Assembly: GCA_003134035.1 (NCBI GenBank)
Contig: PLAE01000157.1
Coordinates: 1-45,334 of the forward strand
DNA from: Candidatus Velthaea versatilis
Lineage (GTDB): Bacteria > Vulcanimicrobiota > Vulcanimicrobiia > Vulcanimicrobiales > Vulcanimicrobiaceae
Length of the DNA: 45,334 nucleotides
Direction of reading: 5' to 3'
The notes under the pieces were generated by a model that had not been told where the DNA came from, did no database searches, and saw only the letters and a program-made list of their open reading frames with translations. A program made the translations under genes and the position numbers. Of the stretch, positions 17,933-26,449 are shown piece after piece; within the stretch, counting starts at the first letter, position 1, and the number at the start of each line of letters is the position of its first letter.

Positions 17933-19024
17933 CTAAGCGCTGACGTTCGCGACGCCGGCGTGCACGTGATCGGCGAAGAAGCGCAGCATCGCCCGCGTGG
18001 CGTCCGGACCTTGCGGGTCGGTATAGGTCCCGGTGTTGCTCCCGCCCGACCAGGCGTGGCCCGCGCCGTGCACGAGCCAGTATTCGAGCATCGGTTTGCC
18101 CTCGGTATCGAGGTAGCGCGTGGTGCTGTATTCGCGGCCGCCCGGCGCGCGTTCGCGACGAACGTCGGCGGGCAATTTCGCGTACGCGCTTTGGGCAACG
18201 ACATACTCGCCGTTGGCGGGATTGACGGTGGAGTCGCGGTCGCCGTGAAAGACGATCGCCGGCACGGTTTGCGAATCGCCGGGCGACCGCGGCGCCGATG
18301 TCCCGGCCGCGCCGCCGCGCATCGCGGAAAGTGCCGAGGGCAAATTCTTCGCGGCGCCGTACGCCAATCCGGAGTGGACGCCGATCGCCGCATACAGGTC
18401 GGGATAGGTCGCGGCCAAGATCGCCGCCTCGGCCGCACCGGCCGACATCCCCGCCGCGTACACGCGCCGCGAATCGACGGCATACTCGTGCATGATCGTT
18501 CGCGTGATCCCCGCGATGATCGACGGCTCGCCCTCGCCCCGCCGCTGGTCACCGGCGTTGAACCAGTTCCAACACCGGCCGGCGTTGGCCGCGCTGGTCT
18601 GCTCGGGATAGACGACGAGAAACGTCCGCTCTTCGGCGAACGCATTCATGCGCGTGCCCGCCGCGAAATCGTCAACCGTTTGCGTGCAGCCGTGCAGCAT
18701 GACGATCAGCGGCACCGGTTGTCCGTGATAGCCGCCGGGGACATACAGTTTATACGGTCGCCGCCCGGCCGGATTCGCGAACGCGCTCGCGACGAACACA
18801 CCGGTCCGGCGTGCGCTGGCCGAATCCGGCGCTTCGCTGAAACCAGGCCGGCGGATCGGCGGCGTCGCTGCTGGGGCCGCCGCTTGGACCGCACCCGGCG
18901 GTTCCGCGCGGCGCTCCGGCGCGGGCCTCGCGTGTGGAAGCACGCGCGCAAGCAGCGCCGCGACCGATCCGAGGCTGCGGGCGGCGGCGCGAAGTTTGGA
19001 GTCGTACGAGTCGGGCGACGGCAT
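17933..19024 (-). CDS. PHB depolymerase-like alpha/beta-hydrolase esterase
   Basis: A 363-aa protein whose residues 85-360 form the alpha/beta hydrolase domain of the PHB depolymerase/LpqC esterase family. The nucleophile is Ser194 in AAGMSAGAAEA, followed by the Asp of HGDRDSTVNP and the His of HGAGHAWSG. PLIVMLHGCTQTVDDFA supplies the oxyanion-hole region. The N-terminal 70 residues are basic, Ala/Pro-rich and lack a normal signal peptide, with an amphipathic segment that could touch a polymer granule. Substrates may be short-chain polyhydroxybutyrate, acetyl-xylan or feruloyl esters. Confidence 0.87.
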   Translation of the reverse strand: MPSPDSYDSKLRAAARSLGSVAALLARVLPHARPAPERRAEPPGAVQAAAPAATPPIRRPGFSEAPDSASARRTGVFVASAFANPAGRRPYKLYVPGGYHGQPVPLIVMLHGCTQTVDDFAAGTRMNAFAEERTFLVVYPEQTSAANAGRCWNWFNAGDQRRGEGEPSIIAGITRTIMHEYAVDSRRVYAAGMSAGAAEAAILAATYPDLYAAIGVHSGLAYGAAKNLPSALSAMRGGAAGTSAPRSPGDSQTVPAIVFHGDRDSTVNPANGEYVVAQSAYAKLPADVRRERAPGGREYSTTRYLDTEGKPMLEYWLVHGAGHAWSGGSNTGTYTDPQGPDATRAMLRFFADHVHAGVANVSA

Positions 19025-19095
19025 ATGAAATGCTTTACCTAAAATTCTGCGGATGAAGCATGCGGCAGCACGTTACCAAAAAATGCCGCCGAAAG

Positions 19096-19115
19096 TCCCG
19101 GACTTCAGGCCGGGA
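19096..19115 (-). terminator. Candidate terminator hairpin downstream of the RHH regulator
   Basis: TCCCGG and CCGGGA pair over an 8-base loop. On the minus strand a run of six T residues (about 19077-19082) lies roughly 13 bases past the stem, so the transcript of the RHH gene could end here. The spacing to the T-run is longer than in a standard intrinsic terminator. Confidence 0.35.
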
Positions 19116-19255
19116 GAGAGAAATAGCCCGCCAACTTTGATCGACGTGTTCAACGAGCGAAGACGAAGCTTGACAGACATACCGGAAGGGCAGGATGCGC
19201 GTAGAGCGCGCCCTACTGCTTCGCCGGCGGAATCCCCGGCGTTCAGCGATGCATG

Positions 19256-19663
19256 TCAAGTTATACGGTCGGCGAGCGCGGATCTGACATCCGAACTCGC
19301 CTGCAGTGCGCCCAGCACGGTGATCGACCCGATGGTCGCGCGCGCCAATTCGGGCGTGACATCGGCGGCGATCCGGATCAATCCGACGACGCCGATGTGG
19401 AGCACGTCGCCGGCGGCGCGATGCTGCTCGAGTTCGCGGCGACTATAATCGCGCAATCCCAGATCGAGCCGCCGGCGTCCAACGGATTGCTTCACCACGT
19501 CGGCGTGCCGGTCGAGCTGATTGCGGATCGCCGTCCGAATCAAGTCGGTCCGATTTGAATAGACGCCCTCGCGCACCAAAAGGTCGATCCGTCCCAAGTC
19601 GACGTAGCCCAGGTTGATCGTGATTTTCTCCGACTCGCTCGGTCTTGCAAGGTCAGTTACCAT
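19256..19663 (-). CDS. CopG/ribbon-helix-helix regulator with C-terminal domain
   Basis: A 135-aa DNA-binding protein. Residues 12-50 form a ribbon-helix-helix: strand KITINLGYVDLGRIDLLV, then EGVYSNRTDLIRTAIRNQLD. The YVDLGxIDLLVxEGxYSNRTDxIRTAIRNQLD pattern is typical of a chromosomal CopG-type family with a longer C-terminus. Residues 60-135 (LRDYSRRELEQHRAAGDVLHIGVVGLIRIA...) form a second domain of unknown function. The ATG is preferred because AGAGGA lies 10 bases upstream. It diverges from the AI-2E transporter gene and may regulate it or itself. No toxin gene is adjacent, so it is more likely a stand-alone regulator. Confidence 0.85.
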   Translation of the reverse strand: MVTDLARPSESEKITINLGYVDLGRIDLLVREGVYSNRTDLIRTAIRNQLDRHADVVKQSVGRRRLDLGLRDYSRRELEQHRAAGDVLHIGVVGLIRIAADVTPELARATIGSITVLGALQASSDVRSALADRIT

Positions 19664-19849
19664 CTGGATAGAATCCTCTTGGATGTTCTCTGGATGGTAG
19701 CGAAGAATTATGAGCCTGTCAATGTCCGCGCGGTGCGAGCGTCGCCGAGTGGCCGCGGGTTCCATACAATCCTCGCAAAGGCATTCGCCAGCGGCAATTT
19801 GTTCTGCCGGCCCAGAGAACGGTCACTTCTGTATGGAATAGGCGCAGTG

Positions 19850-21043
19850 ATGAGATTGTCAGAGGAGCAATCGCCGCACCCGGCGTCGCCTTGGACGGCG
19901 CCCGATCACCGTTTGCTGCGGGCGCTCGCGATCGTGGCGCTGGCGCTGGCGGCCGGCGGACTGCTCTGGATGATTGCCGCGGTCTTCGACCGCGTGCACA
20001 ACGCGCTCGTCGTGATCGTCTTCGCGGTCCTCTTCGCATACTTCGTTTATCCGCCGATCAAGTGGCTAGCGAACCGACGCGTCCCCGTTCCGCTCGCCGG
20101 CGTGATCGTGTACGCGCTGCTGGGTGCCGTCGTCATCAGCGCGCTAGCCTGGCTGACGCCGGCGATCACGGCGCAAGTCGAAGACCTCAGCCATAATTTT
20201 CCGGCGATCGTCGCGAGCGCGCAGCGGCAAATCGTGGACCCGACGGATTCGCCGCTGCTAAGCCGCCTGCCGGCGTCGGCGCGCACCGCAATAGCCGCGA
20301 ATGCCGGTAAAGCCGGCGCGGTCGTCGGGAAGATGGCCGGCAAATTCGGTTCCAACGCGCTGGGCATCGTTACCGGCGCGAGTGCCGCGGTCATCGATAT
20401 CTTTTTAATTTTGGGGCTCACGCTGCTCATCCTCGGCGATCTGCTGCCGATCCAACGGTTCGGCATCCGGCTCGTGCCCCGCCGCTACCGCGTCGCGGCG
20501 ATCTCGTTCATGGACGACGTCGATAAAGTCATCGGCGGCTTCGTGCGCGGTCAGGTGCTGCTCGCACTGGGCGTCGCGATCTCCGGCACGATCGTGCTGC
20601 TCGCCGTCGGCGTTCCGTATGCGATTCTGCTCGGGCTCATCGCGGGTGTGGTCAGCATCGTCCCGCTCGTCGGACCGGTGATTGCGCTCATTCCGGTGGT
20701 GCTCATCGCGTTCTTCACCGTCGCGCTGGTGAAGGTCATCGTGGTCGGCGTGCTCTTCGCGATTATCCTGGTCGTCCAGCAAAACGTTTTCACGCCGCTG
20801 GTCGTCTCACGCTCGGTCGGGGTCACGCCGCTGGTCGTGTTTCTCGCGCTGCTGCTCGGCAGCGAAGCCTTCGGAATTCTCGGTGCGCTGCTGTCGATTC
20901 CGATCGCCGGAATTTTGCGTGTCGCGGCCGAGCGGCTCTTCCCCGCCGATCCCGATGCCGACGCGCTGCTGAGCATCGCCCGCGATCGGGCCGGCGAGCC
21001 GCCGAACACCACGCGCGCCGGCGGCGGTATGTCCGAACATTAG
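19850..21043 (+). CDS. AI-2E family transporter (PF01594)
   Basis: Membrane permease of 397 aa with about eight hydrophobic segments and the family layout: N-terminal helices (ALAAGGLLWMIAAVF, VIVFAVLFAYFVYPP), a long amphipathic middle part, then FVRGQVLLALGVAISGT and the conserved region IVSIVPLVGPVIALIP followed by LVVSRSVGVTPLVVFLALLLG. The family was named for TqsA, proposed to export autoinducer-2, but members include Na+/H+ antiporters, so substrate is open. The ATG gives the first conserved helix at a normal distance. Upstream 186 bases separate it from the divergent RHH regulator. Confidence 0.9.
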   Translation: MRLSEEQSPHPASPWTAPDHRLLRALAIVALALAAGGLLWMIAAVFDRVHNALVVIVFAVLFAYFVYPPIKWLANRRVPVPLAGVIVYALLGAVVISALAWLTPAITAQVEDLSHNFPAIVASAQRQIVDPTDSPLLSRLPASARTAIAANAGKAGAVVGKMAGKFGSNALGIVTGASAAVIDIFLILGLTLLILGDLLPIQRFGIRLVPRRYRVAAISFMDDVDKVIGGFVRGQVLLALGVAISGTIVLLAVGVPYAILLGLIAGVVSIVPLVGPVIALIPVVLIAFFTVALVKVIVVGVLFAIILVVQQNVFTPLVVSRSVGVTPLVVFLALLLGSEAFGILGALLSIPIAGILRVAAERLFPADPDADALLSIARDRAGEPPNTTRAGGGMSEH

Positions 21044-21052
21044 CGCGATTCT

Positions 21053-22069
21053 TCAGATTTCTTTGGCCACCACCCGATTCTTTCCAAGGTGTTTCGCATT
21101 GTAAAGCGCGGCGTCCGCGGCTTCAATGAGCGGAATGAGTGAGGCGCCCCGTTGCGGCCACGTCGAGGCGCAGCCGATGCTGACGGTCACCGCGTTCGCC
21201 ACGGACGAGCCGGTGTGTGGAATGGCGGCGCTTTGTACGGCGTTGCACATACTTTGGGCGACGAACTTCGCACCGTCGAGCGGTGACCCAAGGCAGACCA
21301 CAAATTCCTCGCCTCCAAAGCGCGCAACAAGGTCGGTCGGACGTCCACAGCAGCTTCTCACCGTCTGCGCTACCTTTTTCAACGCGATATCGCCCGCAAG
21401 GTGGCCGTAGGTGTCATTATAGCTTTTGAAAAAATCGACGTCTACCATGAGGATCGCGTAGGGTTGACGTTCGCGAATCGCTTGCCGCCACTGCACGTTC
21501 GTGAACTCATCGAAATACCGTCGGTTGCTCAATCCGGTGAGACCGTCGACACTGCTAAGGCGCTCTAGTTCCAGGACTTTTTCAACGAGCTGCTGCTGGC
21601 TATGCTGTAACGCCAGATACGCGTCGTCCCGTTGAATTTGGTTAAGGCGTGCCCTCGAATGATAGCGCAGCCGAGCCAGCAACTCGATCTCGCTCGGCAA
21701 CTTCACGACATAATCATTCGCGCCGGCTTCGAACGCCGAGCCTTTCACGACGGGATTATCGTCGGCGGACAAGACGATGATCGGAACGTCTTTGGTCACC
21801 ACGCTGGCGCGGTACGCGCGAACGAGCGTCAAGCCATCGACGTCCGGCATGACTAAGTCCTGCAAGATCACCGTTGGCTTGATCAGTTCGGCGGTCTTGA
21901 GCGCATCGACGGCATCGGCGCAATAATGGAAGGCGATGTCCGGCTGATTGGACAGCAGATAGCGAATCACGTCAGCAAAAATCGGCTGATCGTCTACCAA
22001 GAGAACGGTTGTGTTGTACTCACTAACCGACGGTGCCAAGGCCGCCTTGGCGCTGTCGGGTTTGTTCAT
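21053..22069 (-). CDS. Response regulator-diguanylate cyclase (REC-GGDEF)
   Basis: Makes cyclic di-GMP from two GTP when its receiver domain is phosphorylated. Residues 21-140 form the REC domain with acidic pair Asp26-Asp27, phospho-acceptor Asp71 (LQDLVMPDVDG) and Lys123. A coiled linker (about 141-172) leads to the GGDEF domain (about 173-338) with the active site GGEEF at 252-256. An inhibitory I-site RPTD at 243-246, five residues before it, allows product feedback. Length is 338 aa, the WspR/PleD-like arrangement. The partner histidine kinase is not in this neighbourhood. It is convergent with the AI-2E gene with only 9 bases between stops. Confidence 0.94.
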   Translation of the reverse strand: MNKPDSAKAALAPSVSEYNTTVLLVDDQPIFADVIRYLLSNQPDIAFHYCADAVDALKTAELIKPTVILQDLVMPDVDGLTLVRAYRASVVTKDVPIIVLSADDNPVVKGSAFEAGANDYVVKLPSEIELLARLRYHSRARLNQIQRDDAYLALQHSQQQLVEKVLELERLSSVDGLTGLSNRRYFDEFTNVQWRQAIRERQPYAILMVDVDFFKSYNDTYGHLAGDIALKKVAQTVRSCCGRPTDLVARFGGEEFVVCLGSPLDGAKFVAQSMCNAVQSAAIPHTGSSVANAVTVSIGCASTWPQRGASLIPLIEAADAALYNAKHLGKNRVVAKEI

Positions 22070-22603
22070 GTCGTTTCCATTAGACAGACTGCGGCATGGG
22101 GTTGTCGCTGGGCTTTCGACTTCGTACATTCGAGACCCATGCTTGATGCGTAATGCATGCGCGCCCAAAGTTGACGACCAGTGACCGTGTTTCGCGCGCG
22201 GTCGCGGACGAAAGAGGGTTCGGATCTTTCGCTCCGGTTGAATCGTCCAGGGTCGCAAGCACATCGCATGCGACCCTTTCTCACGCGGAGCCGATCGCAG
22301 GGTGCGGCACCTTCGCGCTCGCTGCAACCCGCCGCCGTTTCCCTATCGGAGGAGCGCGCGACGGTACGAGTGCAACCGCCCGACCATCCACCGCGCTTTG
22401 CAGCGTCCCGAGATGTGGCGCGACAAGGGACTTGCGGCGCACCCGCATCGGGACATTTGACGACTACATGCGGCGCACCATCCGCTTCAACATGAATGCT
22501 CGACATATTAGTCCTGCCTGATTCGGCGCGGTCGATCCACAGCCCGGGCAAAAAAATAGCGCGATATGAACGAGCACGAGCGTCTTCATCGGAGGTCAAA
22601 CGG
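22070..22603. other. Gene-free divergent region (534 bases)
   Basis: Lies between the starts of the diguanylate cyclase gene (minus) and the beta-solenoid membrane protein gene (plus), so it must hold both promoters. No convincing ORF or RNA gene was seen. It contains one strong hairpin (listed separately at 22249-22277). A GGAGG at 22591-22595 is the ribosome-binding site of the downstream gene. Confidence 0.55.
22249..22277. other. 9-bp stem hairpin in the divergent promoter region
   Basis: AGGGTCGCA and TGCGACCCT form a perfect 9-bp stem around an 11-base loop, followed on the plus strand by TTCTC. It may be the terminator of a short leader transcript, an RNA element or a regulator site; no function can be assigned. 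Confidence 0.45.
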
Positions 22604-24559
22604 ATGCGAAGTCGCGATTTCGTCGGAGCAGCAGCCTTCGTCGCACTGCTGAGTTTGATCTGCATTCTCGCTTCAACGCAGCCAAGCCGCGCAAAGGCTA
22701 CGGGAGAGTGCGAGCGCGCCGCCAACACGCAGGACTGGACGCTTGGGGAGCGTTGGGTTTGGAAGCGGCTCTGCGCGGGTGAACGCGCGGATCTGGCGAC
22801 GGCAAAGATCGATCGCGCGATCCGTTCGGAATTTATCGTGCAGATTCTCACCGACCGCAATTTCGACGACGTCTTACCGCGCGAAGGCGTCGCCATCGCT
22901 CACGCTCGCTTCGTTGGCCCAATGCGGCTCGCCCATCACGCGGTCGATCAGCCGCTGGCATTGGAATATTCGCGGTTCGATGCGACGCTCGACTTATCTC
23001 GCCTCGCGAGCTCGAGCAATTTCTCGCTCCAAGGTTCAACCGGGGGATATGTCGACCTCCGCTATCTTCGTGCGGGTGATGTGTGGCTCAAGGACGTCGT
23101 CTTTCGCGAAATCGACTTGTCGAATGCGAATATCAGCGGTTCGGTGTTCGGCAACAGCGCGCGCGTCGCCGGCCGGCTCGACTTTACCGATGCGACGGTT
23201 CAAGGCGGCCTCGACATCGATAGCAGCCGGCTCGGCAGTTTTTTCGCGCCGGAGGCGCAGATCGGCTTCGTGCTTTCCGCGAAGCGCGCACATGTCGACG
23301 ACTGGCTCGATTTGCAAGAGGCGAGCGTCGAGCGCCAGGCGGAGTTCGACGACGCGACAATCGGAGGCCAAAGCGCGCTGGCGGGACTGCACGTCGTGGG
23401 ACACCTCCAACTGCCGAAAACCGCCGCCGGGAAGATCGATTTGTCGGGCAGCGAGATCGGCGGAGATCTCCGCGCCGGCGACGCAAAACTCGACGAACTG
23501 CAGTTGGCGCGCGCACATCTCGATGGCCAGCTACTTCTTGTTCGGACCGCGATCCGCAAGCTCGACGCGTACGGCGTTGTCGTCGCGAAGGACTGGAACG
23601 TGTGGAGGTCAATCGTCTCCGACGAGGCGACTTTGGCGAACAGTCAGATCGGCGGCAGCGTCAACTTTGATACGGACGCATTTCCGAGCGGCAACCTTCT
23701 CCTGTCTCACCTCTCCGTCTCGGGAAACGTCAACCTTTACGCGGTCACCGCTCCCGGCAGCACCAAACTGGTGAACCTCAACATCGGCGGTGATTTGGAG
23801 CTGTCGGGCGACACCTTCGTGACGCTCAACGCCACCGGCTCGAAGATTAGCGGCGACCTGCTGCTCGCGCAGTACGAACCGATGCATTGGTCCGATGGTG
23901 CATCCCTGATCTTGCACAACGTCACCGTTCGAGCAATTGAGGATCGCGGCAAGTGCCCGTCGGTCGGGACGTGCGATCCGTTACCCGGAAAGCTCGATCT
24001 GAGCGGCTTCACGTACGAGCAGCTCGGCAGTTCCGCGCCCCAGCCCGACGGCCAATTTGCTGACGATCCCGTTGCGCGACCCGAGAAATGGTGGCAGCAG
24101 CACTGGCTGGCGCGGCAGGATCCATTCACGCGCGATCCCTACGATCAGCTCTCCACGGTGTTGCGCCGCTTCGGCAACGAAGAGGTCGCCGATGAGATCA
24201 TGTACGACGGACACGACGTACCGACGCGCCGTGCACCGTTTCGCAATCCCATGTTGATCGTCCAACGGTATGTGATCGGCTACGGGTACAACGTTTGGCT
24301 CGCCTTTCCGTGGGCTTCCGTGCTCGTTTTGATCGGAACGCTCGTGTTGAAATTCTCGGGCGAGGGACGACGGCTCGGACTTCCCTACGGCGTGACCTAC
24401 AGCTTCGACATGCTCTTGCCGCTAGTTCGGCTGCGCGAATCCAACTACAAGCTCGAGCCGCGTGGTCTCGTCCAATACTACTTCTATTTTCACAAAATCG
24501 CGGGCTTCGTGTTGGCCTCGTTTCTGGTCGCCGCTTTGTCCGGTCTCACGAAGCAATAG
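22604..24559 (+). CDS. Beta-solenoid membrane protein (pentapeptide-like repeats, C-terminal TM helices)
   Basis: A 651-aa protein with a signal peptide (about 8-27), a long repetitive exported region (about 60-430), and a C-terminal membrane part (about 559-583 and 629-651). The repeat region has short units of the type LDLSRL, IDLSNANI, LDFTDATV, IDLSGSEIGGDL, consistent with a right-handed beta-solenoid. Its C-terminal region (DPYDQLSTVLRRFGNEEVADEI..., then IGYGYNVWLAFPW) matches the conserved tail of large pentapeptide-repeat membrane proteins often labelled membrane-associated oxidoreductase; no redox site is seen, so that name is doubtful. The ATG has GGAGG 8 bases upstream. Confidence 0.82.
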   Translation: MRSRDFVGAAAFVALLSLICILASTQPSRAKATGECERAANTQDWTLGERWVWKRLCAGERADLATAKIDRAIRSEFIVQILTDRNFDDVLPREGVAIAHARFVGPMRLAHHAVDQPLALEYSRFDATLDLSRLASSSNFSLQGSTGGYVDLRYLRAGDVWLKDVVFREIDLSNANISGSVFGNSARVAGRLDFTDATVQGGLDIDSSRLGSFFAPEAQIGFVLSAKRAHVDDWLDLQEASVERQAEFDDATIGGQSALAGLHVVGHLQLPKTAAGKIDLSGSEIGGDLRAGDAKLDELQLARAHLDGQLLLVRTAIRKLDAYGVVVAKDWNVWRSIVSDEATLANSQIGGSVNFDTDAFPSGNLLLSHLSVSGNVNLYAVTAPGSTKLVNLNIGGDLELSGDTFVTLNATGSKISGDLLLAQYEPMHWSDGASLILHNVTVRAIEDRGKCPSVGTCDPLPGKLDLSGFTYEQLGSSAPQPDGQFADDPVARPEKWWQQHWLARQDPFTRDPYDQLSTVLRRFGNEEVADEIMYDGHDVPTRRAPFRNPMLIVQRYVIGYGYNVWLAFPWASVLVLIGTLVLKFSGEGRRLGLPYGVTYSFDMLLPLVRLRESNYKLEPRGLVQYYFYFHKIAGFVLASFLVAALSGLTKQ

Positions 24560-24567
24560 CCTATTCG

Positions 24568-25521
24568 TTATGCCCTCGTCAGTGCGGCACGCCGGTCGGC
24601 CGCTTCGAGGGCCGCAAACGCGCGCGAGACGACGCGGCCGGTAAGCTTCTCACCGATGAAGCGTGACGCTGCCCGAACGCGGTCGAGATCGACGCCTGTC
24701 GCGATGCCCATGCCGTGCAGCATGTAGAGAACGTCTTCGGTTGCGACGTTGCCGGTCGCACCGGGTGCGAACGGACAACCGCCCAGGCCGCCGGCGGACG
24801 AATCGTAGATCGCGACGCCGCTTTGAAGACCGGCGACGATATTCGCCAGCGCCGTTCCGCGCGTGTCGTGAAAGTGCAGTCCGATGCGTTGGACCGGCAG
24901 GTGCGGAACGAGCGCGGCAACGACGTCGAAGACCTGATTCGGCGTTGCGACGCCGATCGTGTCGGCGATCGACACCTCGTCGACGCCCAGCGCCCACAGC
25001 CCCTGCGCGACGCGCACGACGTCGGCAACCCGAACGGGTCCGGCAAACGGACAACCGAAGGCGGTGGAAATGGATGCCCGTACGTACATACCGTCGGCTT
25101 TCGCGCGTGCCGCGAGCGGCGCGAACGCGGTCAACGATTCGTCGACGCTCATTCCGATGTTGCGCTGCGTGAACGCGTCGCTGGCGGCGGTGAACAGGCC
25201 GATTGCGCGCACGCCGGCCGCGAAAGCCCGTTCGAGTCCGCGCTCGTTGGCGACGAGCGCGATATAGCGACAGCCGGGGAAAACCGCGAGTCGCGCCCAG
25301 ACCGCCTCCGCGTCCGCCAACTGCGGCACGGCTTTGGGATTGACGAACGAGGTCACTTCGATGTTCGAGCAGCCGGCGGCGGCCAACAGGTCGATATAGC
25401 GAACCTTGTCGTCGGTGCGGACGCTGACGGCTTCGTTCTGCAGTCCGTCGCGCGGCCCGACTTCGCAGATGGTGACCCGCTGCGGAAACCAGGGTCGGGC
25501 GCTTACGGTCGACGCTTCCAT
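24568..25521 (-). CDS. mvaB: Hydroxymethylglutaryl-CoA lyase
   Basis: Cleaves HMG-CoA to acetyl-CoA and acetoacetate, the last step of leucine catabolism. The 317-aa TIM-barrel enzyme has the N-terminal GPRDGLQNE motif (residues 22-30), metal ligands His216 and His218 (GLHFHDTRG), and the signature loop GGLGGCPFAPGATGN with catalytic Cys249. It lies on the same strand as the MCC alpha subunit, hydratase and MCC beta genes, but is separated from them by the sigma-factor/DM13 genes. The enzyme is convergent with the beta-solenoid gene (8 bases between stops). Confidence 0.94.
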   Translation of the reverse strand: MEASTVSARPWFPQRVTICEVGPRDGLQNEAVSVRTDDKVRYIDLLAAAGCSNIEVTSFVNPKAVPQLADAEAVWARLAVFPGCRYIALVANERGLERAFAAGVRAIGLFTAASDAFTQRNIGMSVDESLTAFAPLAARAKADGMYVRASISTAFGCPFAGPVRVADVVRVAQGLWALGVDEVSIADTIGVATPNQVFDVVAALVPHLPVQRIGLHFHDTRGTALANIVAGLQSGVAIYDSSAGGLGGCPFAPGATGNVATEDVLYMLHGMGIATGVDLDRVRAASRFIGEKLTGRVVSRAFAALEAADRRAALTRA

Positions 25522-25762
25522 ACAGCGATCATGACCTCACGGTTCGCCGCGACGTTTGCGACCGGCCCGAGGCGTCCCCTTTGCCCGGGCGGGCGCGCGG
25601 CGCGACGGCGCGAAACGACCGCGCGAAGCGAAGCAGGCGGTCACCGGTCGCGAGCGTCTCGCCGATGGCGTGGAAGCCGTATGCCGGTTGCAAAGGGCGC
25701 CGGGTCGCGGACGGGCGGTCGAAACCGCGCGGCGCCCGCGCCAACGTAGCCGGGGGCGAGCG

Positions 25763-26170
25763 TTACTTCAGCGTCGCAGCGCCGAAGTTGACGTGGAAGC
25801 GTTCGCAATAGATCGCGACCGACTTCACGCCGGCTAGATCGGCGGACGCCGGGATCACGTAATTCTGATTGCCCGTGTTGCCTTTGAGATCGCCGAGGTC
25901 GATCGATTTGGCGTCTTCGACGTCGTTGCCGGCGATCGTGTGATCGGCCAGGATCACGTGCACTTTCGGGCCGTTGGAGGTGGTGAAGTTTGTCAAGCGC
26001 ACGATGCGGCTGCCGTCGTCGAGCTTGTAGATCGTCGCCGTGCCGCTCGTCGCGTGGGCGCCGCTGACGAACATGCCTGTCGAGAGCGCGGAGGGTGCGG
26101 CGTTCGCCGCGAGCGGTGCCAAGGTGGTGAGGAGGGAGACGGTCAGGGCGGTCCGGATCGAGTTATTCAT
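25763..26170 (-). CDS. DM13-domain exported protein
   Basis: A 135-aa exported protein: signal peptide (about 1-25, cleavage ANAAP), then a single DM13 domain (about 30-135). The domain ends in the conserved IYCERFHVNFGAATL with the invariant Cys122, a position proposed to take part in redox or electron transfer. Middle motifs VRLTNFTTSNGPKVHVIL and GNTGNQNYVIP also match the family. The ATG at 26170 is chosen; a TTG 15 bases upstream gives a less likely extension. It lies about 100 bases downstream of a 51-aa ORF that resembles the membrane anchor normally fused to DM13. The ECF sigma gene is divergent and may control it. Confidence 0.85.
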   Translation of the reverse strand: MNNSIRTALTVSLLTTLAPLAANAAPSALSTGMFVSGAHATSGTATIYKLDDGSRIVRLTNFTTSNGPKVHVILADHTIAGNDVEDAKSIDLGDLKGNTGNQNYVIPASADLAGVKSVAIYCERFHVNFGAATLK

Positions 26171-26192
26171 GATGATTGCTTTCAAGGTGATT

Positions 26193-26209
26193 GGCGCACG
26201 TCGTGCGCC
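26193..26209. promoter_or_regulatory. Perfect 8-bp inverted repeat upstream of the DM13 gene
   Basis: GGCGCACG-T-CGTGCGCC lies in the gap between the 51-aa anchor ORF and the DM13 gene, 23 bases before the DM13 start on the minus strand. It could be an operator, or a hairpin that attenuates or separates expression of the two genes. Confidence 0.45.
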
Positions 26210-26270
26210 GGAGGTGATGGCGGTAGGTCTGGGTTGGCGTGATTTCGTTACACGTGTTTTGAAGTATTTG

Positions 26271-26426
26271 TCAGCGGTGCGCGGGTGCGCTCACCGTCGT
26301 GGTTGGAAACGGATCGTCGACGCTCTTATTGACGAACAGCAATTCCGGCCGAAAGGCGAGCCACAGCATGGCGACGAGGACGATGCCAAGAATGACGGCG
26401 ATGGGCTTGCGACGGAGTGTTTTCAT
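26271..26426 (-). CDS. 51-aa membrane-anchor stub resembling the N-terminus of DM13 proteins
   Basis: A short ORF starting at ATG with AAGGA 8-9 bases upstream. It has a basic start (MKTLRRKP), one transmembrane helix (about 9-24) and then FRPELLFVNKSVDDPFP before a short Thr/Ser/Pro tail. In many bacterial DM13 proteins exactly this arrangement (helix, FRPExLFxxKxVxxxFP) precedes the DM13 domain in one chain. Here the DM13 domain is a separate gene with its own signal peptide 100 bases downstream. The ORF may be a split-off anchor or a partner of the DM13 protein. Its start lies only 23 bases from the divergent sigma-factor start. Confidence 0.65.
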   Translation of the reverse strand: MKTLRRKPIAVILGIVLVAMLWLAFRPELLFVNKSVDDPFPTTTVSAPAHR

Positions 26427-26449
26427 TCGAATGGTCCTTGGGCAATGGG

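Noticed and set aside
19090-19130. Hairpin read as the right end of an IS200/IS605 element
   Set aside because: No transposase or TnpB sequence and no matching left end are present. A transcription terminator explains it better.
19053-19448. Plus-strand open frame overlapping the RHH regulator
   Set aside because: The minus-strand RHH protein has a recognisable fold and a good ribosome-binding site. The plus-strand frame has neither.
19734-19777. tRNA-like 44-base sequence with 6-bp ends TGCGAG/CTCGCA and a GCCGAGTGG core
   Set aside because: It is far too short for a tRNA and has no anticodon arm or T-loop consensus. At best it is a relic, and more likely chance.
25529-25744. 71-codon minus-strand frame between the HMG-CoA lyase and DM13 genes
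   Set aside because: Arg/Ala/Pro-rich with no motif, no ribosome-binding site and no hydrophobic pattern. Treated as non-coding.
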